Assembly: GCA_035276685.1 (NCBI GenBank) | Contig: DATELK010000227.1 | Coordinates: 1-19,773 of the forward strand | Length of the DNA: 19,773 nucleotides | DNA from: JACVRN01 sp035276685 | GTDB lineage: Bacteria; Acidobacteriota; Blastocatellia; Pyrinomonadales; Pyrinomonadaceae | Reading direction: 5' to 3' | In this document: positions 1-7,456 of the stretch, piece by piece | How the letters are laid out: every line of letters starts with the position of its first letter | Position numbering within the stretch: position 1 is the first letter of the stretch | Position numbers and translations under genes: made by a program | The notes under the pieces: generated by a model | The model's database searches: none | Told to the model about the DNA's origin: nothing | What the model saw: the letters and a program-made list of their open reading frames with translations, nothing else

Positions 1-22
1 AAAAACCGCTTCAAGCAGCCGC

Positions 23-316
23 CTCCGACTTAAAAACGTACATTTTCGCTCTGAAAATCCCCGCGCACCACCTGAAAATGTCCACGCACCACTTGAAAAG
101 TGCCGCCCACCAGGTAAAAATCTCCGCGCACCACTTGAAAACCTCCATGCACCACTTGAAAACCTCCATGCACCGGCTGAAAGTGTCCGCCCACCAAGTG
201 AAAATGCCCGCCCACCAAGTGAAAATGTCCGCGCACCGCCTGAAAGTTGTCGCGCACCGCTGAAAAATCGTCACGCACCACGCGAAACTCTCCACGCACT
301 GTATGAAAATATCGGT
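23..316. repeat. 21-bp tandem repeat array
   Basis: Eleven clear 21-bp units start at 65, 86, 107, 128, 149, 170, 191, 212, 233, 254 and 275. Decayed units flank them at about 23, 44 and 296. The shared pattern is CACC, three or four variable bases, TGAAA, three or four variable bases, then CC. Units 128 and 149 are identical, and 191 and 212 differ at one base, which points to local duplication. Three subtypes are interleaved: CACCACYTGAAAA (65, 86, 128, 149), CACCARGTRAAAAT (107, 191, 212) and CACCGSCTGAAAGT (170, 233). Because 21 is a multiple of three, several frames stay open as artefactual heptapeptide-repeat ORFs. Variation is spread over all codon positions, which argues against coding. 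Bases 1-364 hold no gene that I can support. The function is unknown. Confidence 0.93.
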
Positions 317-364
317 CTTTCTGAATGAAGACGAGGCCGAGTGGGACAAAGGAGCAGAGTTTAC

Positions 365-1900
365 TTATTTAATTGCGTCCAGAAACATGGCTTCGACGCG
401 GAAGGCAATCTCTCTGGCTCTCTCAAGGAGGTCGTCGGCGCGGGAGCGATGCTCGTGTGTGAACTCTTCGTCCTCTATGCCTGCGGTGTTGACGAGGACG
501 TTGTAGCGGGCTGAGGCGACCGCCGCCAGGGCCAGTTGCGCGCCCGTGGCCGCGTCGGAGAGAGCGTTCGGGTTGCCGATTTCCGCGAGGGTCTCAAGCA
601 GCTCAAGCACCTGCACGGACACGCCAGCGACTTCCAGAGGCACCGTGGCAGCACCCTTAAGCGCCGCCTCAATCTCGCTTGAGCGAGCGAGTCTTTCATC
701 TTCGTTAGTCTGCGGCATAGAGCGCGCTTCCATGACGGCGGCGAAGCTTTCCGCGTCGTCGTGGGCCGCGACTTCGAGCCTCGCCCTCAAAGGCTTCAAC
801 TCGCTTAGAGCATCGGTCACTTCCGATTCCACGTCGCTGTACTTTTCTCTTCCCGCCGTCAGATTGCCAATCATCTCGCCGAGCGCGGCTCCGAGGGCTG
901 CGGCCTGCGCCGCGGCAGCGCCACCGCCGGGCGCAGGCGAGCCTTCGGCCACGTCTTCCGCGAACTCGCTCGCGCTCTTCTCCTCGCCCTTGGCGCGTAT
1001 GGCCGCCTCTATGCGATTCTCAAGCACTACGCCGTGCGCGAAATTTTCTATCCGAAGAAAGTACTCTGCCGAGCGGTCAAGCGCAGCCTGCGGGATGAGG
1101 CCCACTATCTCGCTTCCCGCGACCTGCACGCCGTAGCGAGCGGCCTCGCGCCTCACCGCTTCAAAGGCGTGATGAAGCTGCGTCTTCTCGTAATCGACAA
1201 GATTCATGGAGACCTGCACTATCCCGCGAGTGGCAAGCTCGAACCCGAGCGCTTTAAGGTAACGAAGGCCGCCGTCACGACCGCGCACGGCCCTCGCCAC
1301 GCGGCGCGCAATCGAGAGGTCATTGGTCTGTAGGTTGACGTTGTAGGCGATGAGGAAGGGACGCGCGCCGACAATCGTTGCTCCAGCGGTCTGATGTATG
1401 CGGCGAGCGCCCCGGTCTGGCGAGCGCGCGGCTATCTTTTCAATCTCCTCGCGCAGAAGCTCGAAGCCCCCGCGCCGCACGTCCTCAAGATTTGTGCGCT
1501 CCGGCCTTAAAGCCGCGCGCTCGTAAAAGTAGACGGGGATGTTCAATTCGTGCGCGATTCTCTCACCGGCCTCGTGCGCCAGCCTCACGCAGTCCTCCAT
1601 AGTCACGCCGCGCACAGGCACAAAGGGAAGCACGTCCGTTGCGCCCAGGCGTGGATGCTCGCCCGTGTGGCGCGTGAGGTCAATCAGCTCAGAGGCCAGC
1701 CGCACCACGCGCACGGCAGCCTCCACAACCACACTCTCTTCAGCGACGAAGGTGATGACAGAGCGGTTGTGGTCGCTGTCCATGTGCGTGTCCAGCACGA
1801 CCGCTCCATCAACGGACTCAATGGCCTTCGCCAGCCGCTCAATAGTTTCGGCATCTCTGCCCTCGCTGAAATTCGGCACGCACTCGACGATTCGTTCCAC
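365..1900 (-). CDS. ftcD: Fused formiminotransferase-cyclodeaminase
   Basis: This 511-residue cytosolic bifunctional enzyme of histidine degradation moves the formimino group of N-formimino-L-glutamate to tetrahydrofolate. It then deaminates 5-formimino-THF to 5,10-methenyl-THF and ammonia. The formiminotransferase half covers residues 1 to about 300. It begins with VECVPNFSEGRD and carries TGEHPRLGATDVLPFVP, in which His82 falls at the same number as the catalytic His82 of mammalian FTCD. The cyclodeaminase half (about 307-511) has the glycine-rich PAPGGGAAAAQA loop near 322-333 and the IGNPNALSDAATG segment near 441-453. The length fits the fused form rather than separate enzymes. The start is GTG, supported by GGAGG ten bases upstream. 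No hut gene lies next to it. It is downstream of the sensor kinase but separated by a long inverted repeat, so co-transcription is doubtful. Confidence 0.96.
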   Translation of the reverse strand: MERIVECVPNFSEGRDAETIERLAKAIESVDGAVVLDTHMDSDHNRSVITFVAEESVVVEAAVRVVRLASELIDLTRHTGEHPRLGATDVLPFVPVRGVTMEDCVRLAHEAGERIAHELNIPVYFYERAALRPERTNLEDVRRGGFELLREEIEKIAARSPDRGARRIHQTAGATIVGARPFLIAYNVNLQTNDLSIARRVARAVRGRDGGLRYLKALGFELATRGIVQVSMNLVDYEKTQLHHAFEAVRREAARYGVQVAGSEIVGLIPQAALDRSAEYFLRIENFAHGVVLENRIEAAIRAKGEEKSASEFAEDVAEGSPAPGGGAAAAQAAALGAALGEMIGNLTAGREKYSDVESEVTDALSELKPLRARLEVAAHDDAESFAAVMEARSMPQTNEDERLARSSEIEAALKGAATVPLEVAGVSVQVLELLETLAEIGNPNALSDAATGAQLALAAVASARYNVLVNTAGIEDEEFTHEHRSRADDLLERAREIAFRVEAMFLDAIK

Positions 1901-1910
1901 TCTCGAAAAG

Positions 1911-1915
1911 CCTCC
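1911..1915 (-). promoter_or_regulatory. Ribosome binding site supporting the ftcD GTG start
   Basis: GGAGG on the minus strand lies ten bases before the GTG at 1898-1900. No ATG near the N-terminus offers a better start, and the following residues match the usual formiminotransferase beginning, so this site decides the start. Confidence 0.8.
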
Positions 1916-1935
1916 GCTTTAAGTAGAGGAAGATT

Positions 1936-2019
1936 TTAACAGGGATGGACAGGATGAACAGGATAAAAGAGAAAGTATTGCTTCTTCTTCATCCTGTCTA
2001 TCCTGTCCATCCCTGTTAA
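1936..2019. repeat. Long inverted repeat built from ACAGGATGR nonamers
   Basis: The left arm (1936-1964) and right arm (1991-2019) are 29 bases each and complementary at 27. They enclose a 26-base loop (1965-1990). Each arm contains near-tandem nonamers of the type ACAGGGATGG, ACAGGATGA, ACAGGATAA. The right arm overlaps the sensor kinase CDS and provides its TAA stop (2016-2018). The motif resembles dispersed ACAGGGATGGACAGGATG-type repeats I recall from environmental bacterial genomes; this is recollection and was not searched. In RNA it would form a very stable hairpin between the kinase gene and ftcD. There is no clean U-tract, so it is not a classic intrinsic terminator, though it could stop transcription or protect a 3' end. 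Confidence 0.9.
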
Positions 2020-5000
2020 TTTATTTCTACGCTTTCATGTTGGCCGGGCTTGTGGAGTGTGAAGACGGTGCCGCCTGCGCGTCGCTTTCGCCAAGAGACT
2101 TCCGCCTCAAGGAGACTGGCGCGCGCCAGTATGTTAGAGAGGCCGCGACCGCTCCTTTTACGCTTATTCTCTTTCGGGTCAAAGTCGCGCCCGTCATCCT
2201 CAAGCTCAAGCAGGAAGTCCTTCTCTTCACCAATTTTCACTTCGAGGCGAACGTGCTTTGCTCCCGAGTGGCGGCAGATGTTGTTGATGGCCTCCTGCGC
2301 TATGCGATAAATCTGCATGCGCTCGCCGGGCGCGAGACTAATCTGCTCCTCCAAATCCTCAGGGCAGCGGAACTCGTACTCGAAGCGGCACTCTGCGGGC
2401 GCGTGCGCGACTGAATTCGAAAGCGCCCATTCGAGCGCGGCCGAGAGCCCCACGTTCTCAAGGGCCGAAGGGCTCAGGTCTTCGCAGATGCGGCGTATCT
2501 CCGTCGAGATGGCCTCTATCTCGGAGCGGAACGTCCCCGGGTCAAGGCGCGCGTGGCCGTTCTCTGCCTCCTTCGCTGGCAACTGGTCTGTCAGAAGTAT
2601 CAGGTTCCTCAAGTCCGCGAGCGTCTGGTCGTGGAGGTCTCTGGCAATGCGGCGGCGCTCGCGCTCCGCCTGATTCGCCACCTGAAGACGCGCGTCCGCC
2701 AGGTTGCGGTTCGCTTCGAGCAGGTCGCGGCTCGTGCGCGCCATGCGGCGGTTCTGAAAGTATCCCCAGTAGAGCGCTATGAGCGCCAGAAGCAGTAGCA
2801 CGGCGAGCGCACTGGTCGTCCAAGGGAAAGGAGCGCCCGCCACAGAGAACTCGAAGCGCAAAGGCTCCGAAGGAATCAAATCCGCGTTGTAGGCACGCGC
2901 CTCGACTCTATAGCGGCCGGGCCTTAAGCCCTCCATCATTAGCTGCGCGTCGCGCGAGAGCTTCTGCTTGACTAGACGGCCCGCTTCGTCAAAGAGCATG
3001 AAGCCGTACTGGAACTGCTCCGGGAAAGTGCGGCTGCCTATGGCCTGCACGTCCAGCACAAGACTGTTCTGCGGGTATTCCAGACGCAGCCCCGCGCGCA
3101 GCTCTTCCGGCTGGTGCACGCGGCGGCTGATGATGCGTGTGGGCGCAAGCACCGGCTGAACCTGTCCCGGCTCGTAGCGCGCAAGCCCGCGACTCGTCCC
3201 AACGAGCAAGCCTCTTGTGCCGTACTTCCAGCTTGAAGCGAGAAGCGCGAAGGCGTTCTGCGAAGGCAGGCCCTGCTCCACGTCCTGCCTTGAGACGACA
3301 GCGCCGAAGCTCTCCGTGATGAGAGCCTTCATCAACCCGCCGCCGGAGGTGGCGCACCAGACAGCGCCCGCCTCATTCGAATCAGGCAGAACGCGACGCA
3401 CGTCGAGGCCCGAGACTATGTTGACGAGCTTCCCTTCGCGCAGCGCGTAAAGACCCTTGGCCGAAGCTATCCAGAAGAAGTCATCGCCCGCTCTTTGAAT
3501 CTGCCAGACGGCAGCGCTCTTTAAGGCTTCGAGCCCCGCGACGGGCACGACCCGCTCGCCGTCGTAGCGCAGCACGTCGCCTCCGGCAGTCCCTATCCAG
3601 AGCCACGCGTCGCCGTCTGCGTAAAGGCTCACGACTTCGCGCGCGCCCTGCGCCGAGCCAGTCGCGGGCCACAGCAGAGTGCGACGATTATCGTCCACAC
3701 GCTCTACTCCGCGCCTGAAGCTCGCGGCGTAGCTTCGCCCACGGAACCTTACAACGGAGCGCACGCTGTCCGTAGAGCTTCCCTCTATGCTCTCGCCCTC
3801 GACGGGCGTAAACGCCGTGTCGGCCCTCACGTCGCGCACAGCAGCGTTGCTGATGTAAAGACCAACGGAGGTGCCTACCAGTAGTCTCCCGTCCGCGCTC
3901 TCGTCAATCGCGTAGACCGCCTGATGCGACAGATTATTGACCAGACCCCAGCCGGTTCCCGCTGCGTCCGCTATGAAGAGACCTCTGCTCGTGCCTGCGA
4001 ATACGCGCCCGTCGTCGGGCTGAAACAGCGTCCGCACAAAGTTGCTCGCGCGCTCTTCGCTGATTGTCTCTACGCGCAGGGCCATACGGTCATAGCGGCA
4101 CACGCCCTTGTCAGTGCCGAACCAGATGACGCCTTCGCGGTCTATGAAGATGGCATAGATGCTGTTTGAGCGCAGGCCGCCGGAAGTGTTATCGAAAGTG
4201 AAGCGCTCGCGCGAGGCAGAGAGGTTGGGCTGGTAATGATAGACGCCCTGCCCGTCCGTCCCGGCCCAGACGCCGCCCGCGCCGTCAGACGCAAGCGCCG
4301 TTACGGTTCCAAGCGACTCGCCCACTCGCAACGCGTGTAAGCCGTCCCTGGCCTGATAAAGACCGCTCTCCGTTGCCTTGGCACGCGCGCCCATCCACAG
4401 AGTCCCTTGAGCATCTCTTTCAAGAGCCTCTACGAAGAAGGCGCGAGGACGGCTCTCAAGGCTTCGCGCGCCTTCCGCGTTAATCGTTAAGAGCCCGCGC
4501 GTGTGCGTGCCAGCCAAAATCTCTTCGCCTGCACTGGCGAGGCTTGTCAGTTCCAGCGGCCCGCGACGATTCTCGTCCGCAGACTGTAGCGGCTCGTTCG
4601 GCATGGTCTTAACCGCGAGCGAGCCGTCTTGCTGCGAGCGGCAATCGAAGACCAGCCCCTCGTTCGTGGCGAGCACGGCGCGGCCCGGCTCGGGATGAAT
4701 AATCGCCGTCACCGTCCTGCCTTCGGTCTCCTTGATGAGGCGTAGACTCGTGCCCGTGAAAACGGCCGCGCCCTCTTCCGTGCCTACCCAGAGCGTGCCC
4801 GCCGAATCGACACGAAGCGCCAGCACGCGCCCTTGCTTCAAGCCTTCGGCCACCATCGCCTGCGTGCGCCGCCCGTCGTAGCGCGCAAGCCCAGCGTCCG
4901 TGCCGAACCACATCGCGCCGTCCGGCGTCTGGGCAATCGCGCGCACGCGGTCAGAAGGGAGACCATGAAAGAGCGTCACAGCGCCCCATTGATGAAGGTT

Positions 5001-5129
5001 GTTAGGCGTAAAGCCCGGAGCTTCCTCCGCAGCCTTCTGAGCAGACGAGATGAAGAGCGAGCTTAAGAGAAGCGCAGAGACGGCGAGCGCAGTCAAACGA
5101 GAGAGAAACGTTACGAAAGAGAGTCTCAT
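2016..5129 (-). CDS. Two-component sensor histidine kinase with periplasmic propeller domain
   Basis: This 1037-residue inner-membrane sensor starts with a signal peptide (about 1-30). Residues of about 45-655 carry repeated two-component propeller blades, recognisable as recurring DGAMWFGTDAGLARYDG, GTLWVGTEEG, GVIWFGTDKGVCRYD and LLVGTSRGLARYE motifs. A Y_Y_Y-like beta domain follows (about 690-765), then a transmembrane helix (about 771-790). The cytoplasmic part is a HisKA_3 dimerisation/phosphoacceptor domain with His833 in RRIARDLHDQTLADLR, then a HATPase with N box QEAINNICRHSGAKH (945-959), DDGRDFD (978-984) and GRGLSN (994-999). The architecture fits periplasmic sensing and phosphotransfer to a NarL-type regulator. 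The obvious partner is the response regulator encoded just upstream in transcription order. The ligand is unknown. The ATG has only a weak upstream GGTG. The stop codon lies inside the inverted repeat at 1936-2019. Confidence 0.95.
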   Translation of the reverse strand: MRLSFVTFLSRLTALAVSALLLSSLFISSAQKAAEEAPGFTPNNLHQWGAVTLFHGLPSDRVRAIAQTPDGAMWFGTDAGLARYDGRRTQAMVAEGLKQGRVLALRVDSAGTLWVGTEEGAAVFTGTSLRLIKETEGRTVTAIIHPEPGRAVLATNEGLVFDCRSQQDGSLAVKTMPNEPLQSADENRRGPLELTSLASAGEEILAGTHTRGLLTINAEGARSLESRPRAFFVEALERDAQGTLWMGARAKATESGLYQARDGLHALRVGESLGTVTALASDGAGGVWAGTDGQGVYHYQPNLSASRERFTFDNTSGGLRSNSIYAIFIDREGVIWFGTDKGVCRYDRMALRVETISEERASNFVRTLFQPDDGRVFAGTSRGLFIADAAGTGWGLVNNLSHQAVYAIDESADGRLLVGTSVGLYISNAAVRDVRADTAFTPVEGESIEGSSTDSVRSVVRFRGRSYAASFRRGVERVDDNRRTLLWPATGSAQGAREVVSLYADGDAWLWIGTAGGDVLRYDGERVVPVAGLEALKSAAVWQIQRAGDDFFWIASAKGLYALREGKLVNIVSGLDVRRVLPDSNEAGAVWCATSGGGLMKALITESFGAVVSRQDVEQGLPSQNAFALLASSWKYGTRGLLVGTSRGLARYEPGQVQPVLAPTRIISRRVHQPEELRAGLRLEYPQNSLVLDVQAIGSRTFPEQFQYGFMLFDEAGRLVKQKLSRDAQLMMEGLRPGRYRVEARAYNADLIPSEPLRFEFSVAGAPFPWTTSALAVLLLLALIALYWGYFQNRRMARTSRDLLEANRNLADARLQVANQAERERRRIARDLHDQTLADLRNLILLTDQLPAKEAENGHARLDPGTFRSEIEAISTEIRRICEDLSPSALENVGLSAALEWALSNSVAHAPAECRFEYEFRCPEDLEEQISLAPGERMQIYRIAQEAINNICRHSGAKHVRLEVKIGEEKDFLLELEDDGRDFDPKENKRKRSGRGLSNILARASLLEAEVSWRKRRAGGTVFTLHKPGQHESVEIN

Positions 5130-5146
5130 TTCACCGCAGACAAAGC

Positions 5147-5244
5147 AGGTCAGTACCGCCTGCGGTAGCGGGCGGGTCGGTTTAGCATTAATAGTGAATC
5201 TAGTCTAAGTAATACCCGCCCGCTACCGCAGGCGGTACTGACCT
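5147..5244. repeat. Perfect 31-bp inverted repeat between response regulator and kinase genes
   Basis: Arms 5147-5177 and 5214-5244 are exact reverse complements over 31 bases, separated by an AT-richer 36-base spacer (5178-5213). Each arm also contains a small palindrome, TACCGCCTGCGGTA. The element fills most of the 129-bp gap between the regulator stop (5259) and the kinase start (5129), ending 17 bases before the kinase ATG. Perfect arm identity suggests recent insertion, gene conversion or selection on RNA structure. It could be a MITE-like or REP-like dispersed element. No encoded protein and no clear target-site duplication are visible. Confidence 0.93.
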
Positions 5245-5258
5245 ATGTTCAATGTCAG

Positions 5259-6029
5259 TCAACGCTTGCCGCCCCGGCCCGTCTCTTCGTAAAGGTACTT
5301 CTTACGGTCGCGCTCAATCCAGCCTTCCAGCTCGCTCGCGGCCTTCTCAAGCTCGTCGCTATTCAGGAGGCCGCGCCTTAAAGCTTCAAAGAAGGCGCGC
5401 GTGCGCGTGTTATAGGCAAGCTTTTCGTAAGCCTCGTGCGGCGTGCCTTCGGGCGTGAAGGCGAAGAGCTTTTCGTAGAGAGTGGCGAGGCGGCTTTCGA
5501 CGCCGCGCAGGGAGAGGCTGCACTTTCTAGCTATGGCCCAGTTGGACAGCCCGAGCGCGAGGTAATAGAGCGCCTCTGCCTCGAACTCTGTCAGCAGGGG
5601 CCGCTTGAAGGAGTCCTTAAACGCAGGGTCAATCATGTCTGCTCCGTCTTCCAGCACGGCTGCGACAAAGCGCAGGAAACGGGACTCTGGATTGTTCTTG
5701 TGTATAAAACCGTAGGCGGGCGGCGGCTCCACCGAGCGTATGATTTTTCTAATCTCGTTGATGTAAATCTCGTGCGGGAACTGCGTCCAGAAGATGATGC
5801 GCGCCGCAGGATACTCGCGCCAGATGGCACGCGCCGCCTTGACGCCCGACAGCTGCGGCATCTGTATGTCCAGCACGCAGAGCGACGGCCTGTGCCTCAG
5901 CGCCAGCTCAACAGTCTTCGCGCCGTCGCCCGCCTCAATCACGGGCGAGTGGCCCGAGAACTCACGCTCAAGAACCTCTTTCAGGTAGTGGCGCTGCGCC
6001 ACGTTGTCTTCGGCAATCAGAATTGACAT
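5259..6029 (-). CDS. NarL/LuxR-type response regulator
   Basis: This 256-residue cytoplasmic regulator has an N-terminal receiver domain. Visible are the acidic pair Glu7-Asp8, phosphoacceptor Asp54 in CVLDIQMPQLSG, Thr82 in IIFWTQ and Lys111 in GFIHKNN. A LuxR/GerE-like helix-turn-helix follows at about 146-191 (LTEFEAEALYYLALGLSNWAIA and onward to GVESRLATLYEKLF). After the HTH there is an unusual C-terminal extension of about 65 residues (192-256), charged and probably helical, where most NarL-family proteins end. It precedes the propeller kinase on the same strand and is its likely partner, although a perfect inverted repeat lies between them. The ATG has no strong Shine-Dalgarno sequence. 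Target genes cannot be read from the sequence. Confidence 0.93.
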   Translation of the reverse strand: MSILIAEDNVAQRHYLKEVLEREFSGHSPVIEAGDGAKTVELALRHRPSLCVLDIQMPQLSGVKAARAIWREYPAARIIFWTQFPHEIYINEIRKIIRSVEPPPAYGFIHKNNPESRFLRFVAAVLEDGADMIDPAFKDSFKRPLLTEFEAEALYYLALGLSNWAIARKCSLSLRGVESRLATLYEKLFAFTPEGTPHEAYEKLAYNTRTRAFFEALRRGLLNSDELEKAASELEGWIERDRKKYLYEETGRGGKR

Positions 6030-6180
6030 AAAAGCTTCAGGGGCGAATCCTTCAAATAGGCTGTCGAGTCCTGGACGAATCCTATCACTAATCCTTGCGG
6101 TCTAACATCCATTATCTTCGTCGCGCAATCAATGTGGATAGCCACAGGCGACAGGGGCGGCAGGACTCGCTTATGCAATG
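6030..6180. other. Intergenic region between response regulator and peptidase genes
   Basis: These 151 bases separate two minus-strand genes. They contain no gene. One small hairpin, TGTGG-ATAG-CCACA (6133-6146), is visible, with no U-tract, so it is not a convincing terminator. The region is long enough to hold a promoter for the regulator-kinase pair, but no clear -35/-10 pair was recognised. Confidence 0.4.
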
Positions 6181-7377
6181 TTACTTAGCCTGCTTGAGCG
6201 CGTTGTACTTTTTCAAAATCTCAAGCGTGCGGTCAATGGGCAGAGCCTCTGCGCGGTGGCCGTCCCGGCCCGTGATGGTCGTGGCGCGAAAGAGAGAGTT
6301 GTAGATGGCCTCTTCCGTGGCTTCCACCACGGCCAGAAAGAGCGGCGACGCGGCCTCGTTTCCGAGTAGCTGGACTGCGCCGCGCTCGTCGCCAGCGCGC
6401 ACGCGGTTCTGCGTGCTGAAGGCTATGACGTAATCGCCGCTCCCGTTCGTGGAGGGTGAGCCCGTGCGAGCAAGGCCGAGCATGGCGCGTGCTGCTAGCC
6501 GCCGCAGGTTTCTGTAATCGAGCGGCGCGTCCGTCGCCACGACAATGATGATGGAGCCGTCCGCACGGTCTTGCTGTAACTGAGGCCCGGCTGTTTGACG
6601 CATCTCCTTCCGCGCCTCAAGCTTATCTTTCAGGTAGTAGTTGCCAAGCTCCCGGCCCACGGGAGCGCCGTTGATTGTGAGGACGCCGCCGAAGTTCGTC
6701 TGCACCAGCACGCCTACAGTGTAGCCGCCGAGTGATTGAGGCAAGGCTCTTGAAGCGGTGCCTATGCCGCCCTTGAAGCCGAAGGCCACGGTGCCCGTGC
6801 CTGCGCCCACGGAGCCTTCTTCAACCGCGCCGTCTTTGGCCGAGCGAAGCGCCGCGAAGACTTCATCGCGCCCCACGTGACGCCCGCGTATGTCGTTCAG
6901 AAATCCGTCGTTCGTCTCGGCCACGACCGCGTTGACGGAGCGCACCTCTTCGTTTCCGGGCAGCGCCAGCATCCATTCGAGAAGCGCGTCGGCCACTCGC
7001 GGCACGTTCAGCGTGTTGGTCAAGAGTATGGGCGTCTCAAGCTCTCCAAGCTCGTTGACCTGCGTCGAGCCCATGAGCTTTCCGAAGCCGTTGCCGACGA
7101 AGACGGCCGCCGGAACCTTCTCCTGAAATAGATTGCCTTCGTGCGGGAGGATGGCCGTCACACCCGTTCGCACGCTTGCGCCGCGTATCAGGGTCGAGTG
7201 GCCCACGCGCACGCCCTTAACGTCCGTGATGGCGTTGAGACGGCCAGTAGGGAGAACTCCTACGACCACTCCAAGCTCGCGCGCACGCGGCCTGCGGCTA
7301 TCATCCGTGTTGCTCATGCCCTGACTCACAAGCGCCAGAAGAGGAAGAAAAAGAAGCGCCCGTCTGAAAATCATCAT
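6181..7377 (-). CDS. Secreted P1-family (S58, DmpA/BapA-like) aminopeptidase
   Basis: This is a family S58 self-processing Ntn-type hydrolase, related to DmpA L-aminopeptidase/D-esterase and BapA beta-peptidyl aminopeptidase. The product is about 398 residues from the chosen ATG. An open frame extends 37 codons further but would run back across the divergent spoIIM start, and the signal peptide MIFRRALLFLPLLALVSQG begins here. An AAGG lies just before the ATGATG. Core motifs include TDVKGVRVGHSTL, GSVGAGTGTVAFGFKGGIG and DGSIIIVVATDAPLDYRN. In the last, the Ser after Gly is the expected autocleavage site and N-terminal nucleophile of the beta subunit. NGSGD, 38 residues later, supplies the Ser-x-acidic pair that corresponds by spacing to BapA Ser288/Glu290; here the acid is Asp. 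It probably acts in the periplasm on small peptides. The exact substrate is unknown. Confidence 0.92.
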   Translation of the reverse strand: MMIFRRALLFLPLLALVSQGMSNTDDSRRPRARELGVVVGVLPTGRLNAITDVKGVRVGHSTLIRGASVRTGVTAILPHEGNLFQEKVPAAVFVGNGFGKLMGSTQVNELGELETPILLTNTLNVPRVADALLEWMLALPGNEEVRSVNAVVAETNDGFLNDIRGRHVGRDEVFAALRSAKDGAVEEGSVGAGTGTVAFGFKGGIGTASRALPQSLGGYTVGVLVQTNFGGVLTINGAPVGRELGNYYLKDKLEARKEMRQTAGPQLQQDRADGSIIIVVATDAPLDYRNLRRLAARAMLGLARTGSPSTNGSGDYVIAFSTQNRVRAGDERGAVQLLGNEAASPLFLAVVEATEEAIYNSLFRATTITGRDGHRAEALPIDRTLEILKKYNALKQAK

Positions 7378-7422
7378 CGCCTTGTTGTATCCTCTATGCA
7401 GCATTCTTTCATGTAATGCTAC

Positions 7423-7440
7423 AATTTGAAATATCAAATT
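7423..7440. promoter_or_regulatory. 18-bp palindrome in divergent intergenic region, possible operator
   Basis: AATTTGA (7423-7429) and TCAAATT (7434-7440) are perfect arms around AATA. The palindrome sits in the 79-bp region (7378-7456) between the divergent peptidase and spoIIM genes. A TACAAT hexamer (7420-7425) overlaps its left edge and could be a -10 box for spoIIM, but no good -35 was found. Position and symmetry suggest a repressor site controlling one or both genes; this is inference. As RNA it would also form a weak AT-rich hairpin. Confidence 0.45.
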
Positions 7441-7456
7441 CCCGGGGAAGCTGGTC

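Noticed and set aside
65..295. CRISPR array
   Set aside because: Units are contiguous 21-mers with no unique spacers, and no cas genes are nearby.
11..349. Open frames across the tandem array on both strands (heptad-repeat peptides rich in Trp/Cys/Phe, Val/Gly/Phe or His/Lys)
   Set aside because: A 21-bp period keeps several frames open automatically. The minus-strand frames begin with TTG or GTG, no ribosome binding site is visible, and substitutions show no codon-position bias.
5436..6026. Long plus-strand open frame opposite the response regulator, and similar shadow frames opposite the kinase, DUF58 and DUF4350 genes
   Set aside because: High GC keeps antisense frames open; none shows a recognisable domain, and the minus-strand genes are unambiguous.
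6133..6146. Terminator after the S58 peptidase gene
   Set aside because: Only a 5-bp stem and no T-tract on the minus strand.
7397..7425. Sigma70 promoter for spoIIM using TACAAT as -10
   Set aside because: No acceptable -35 hexamer at 16-18 bases spacing, so it is not listed as a promoter.
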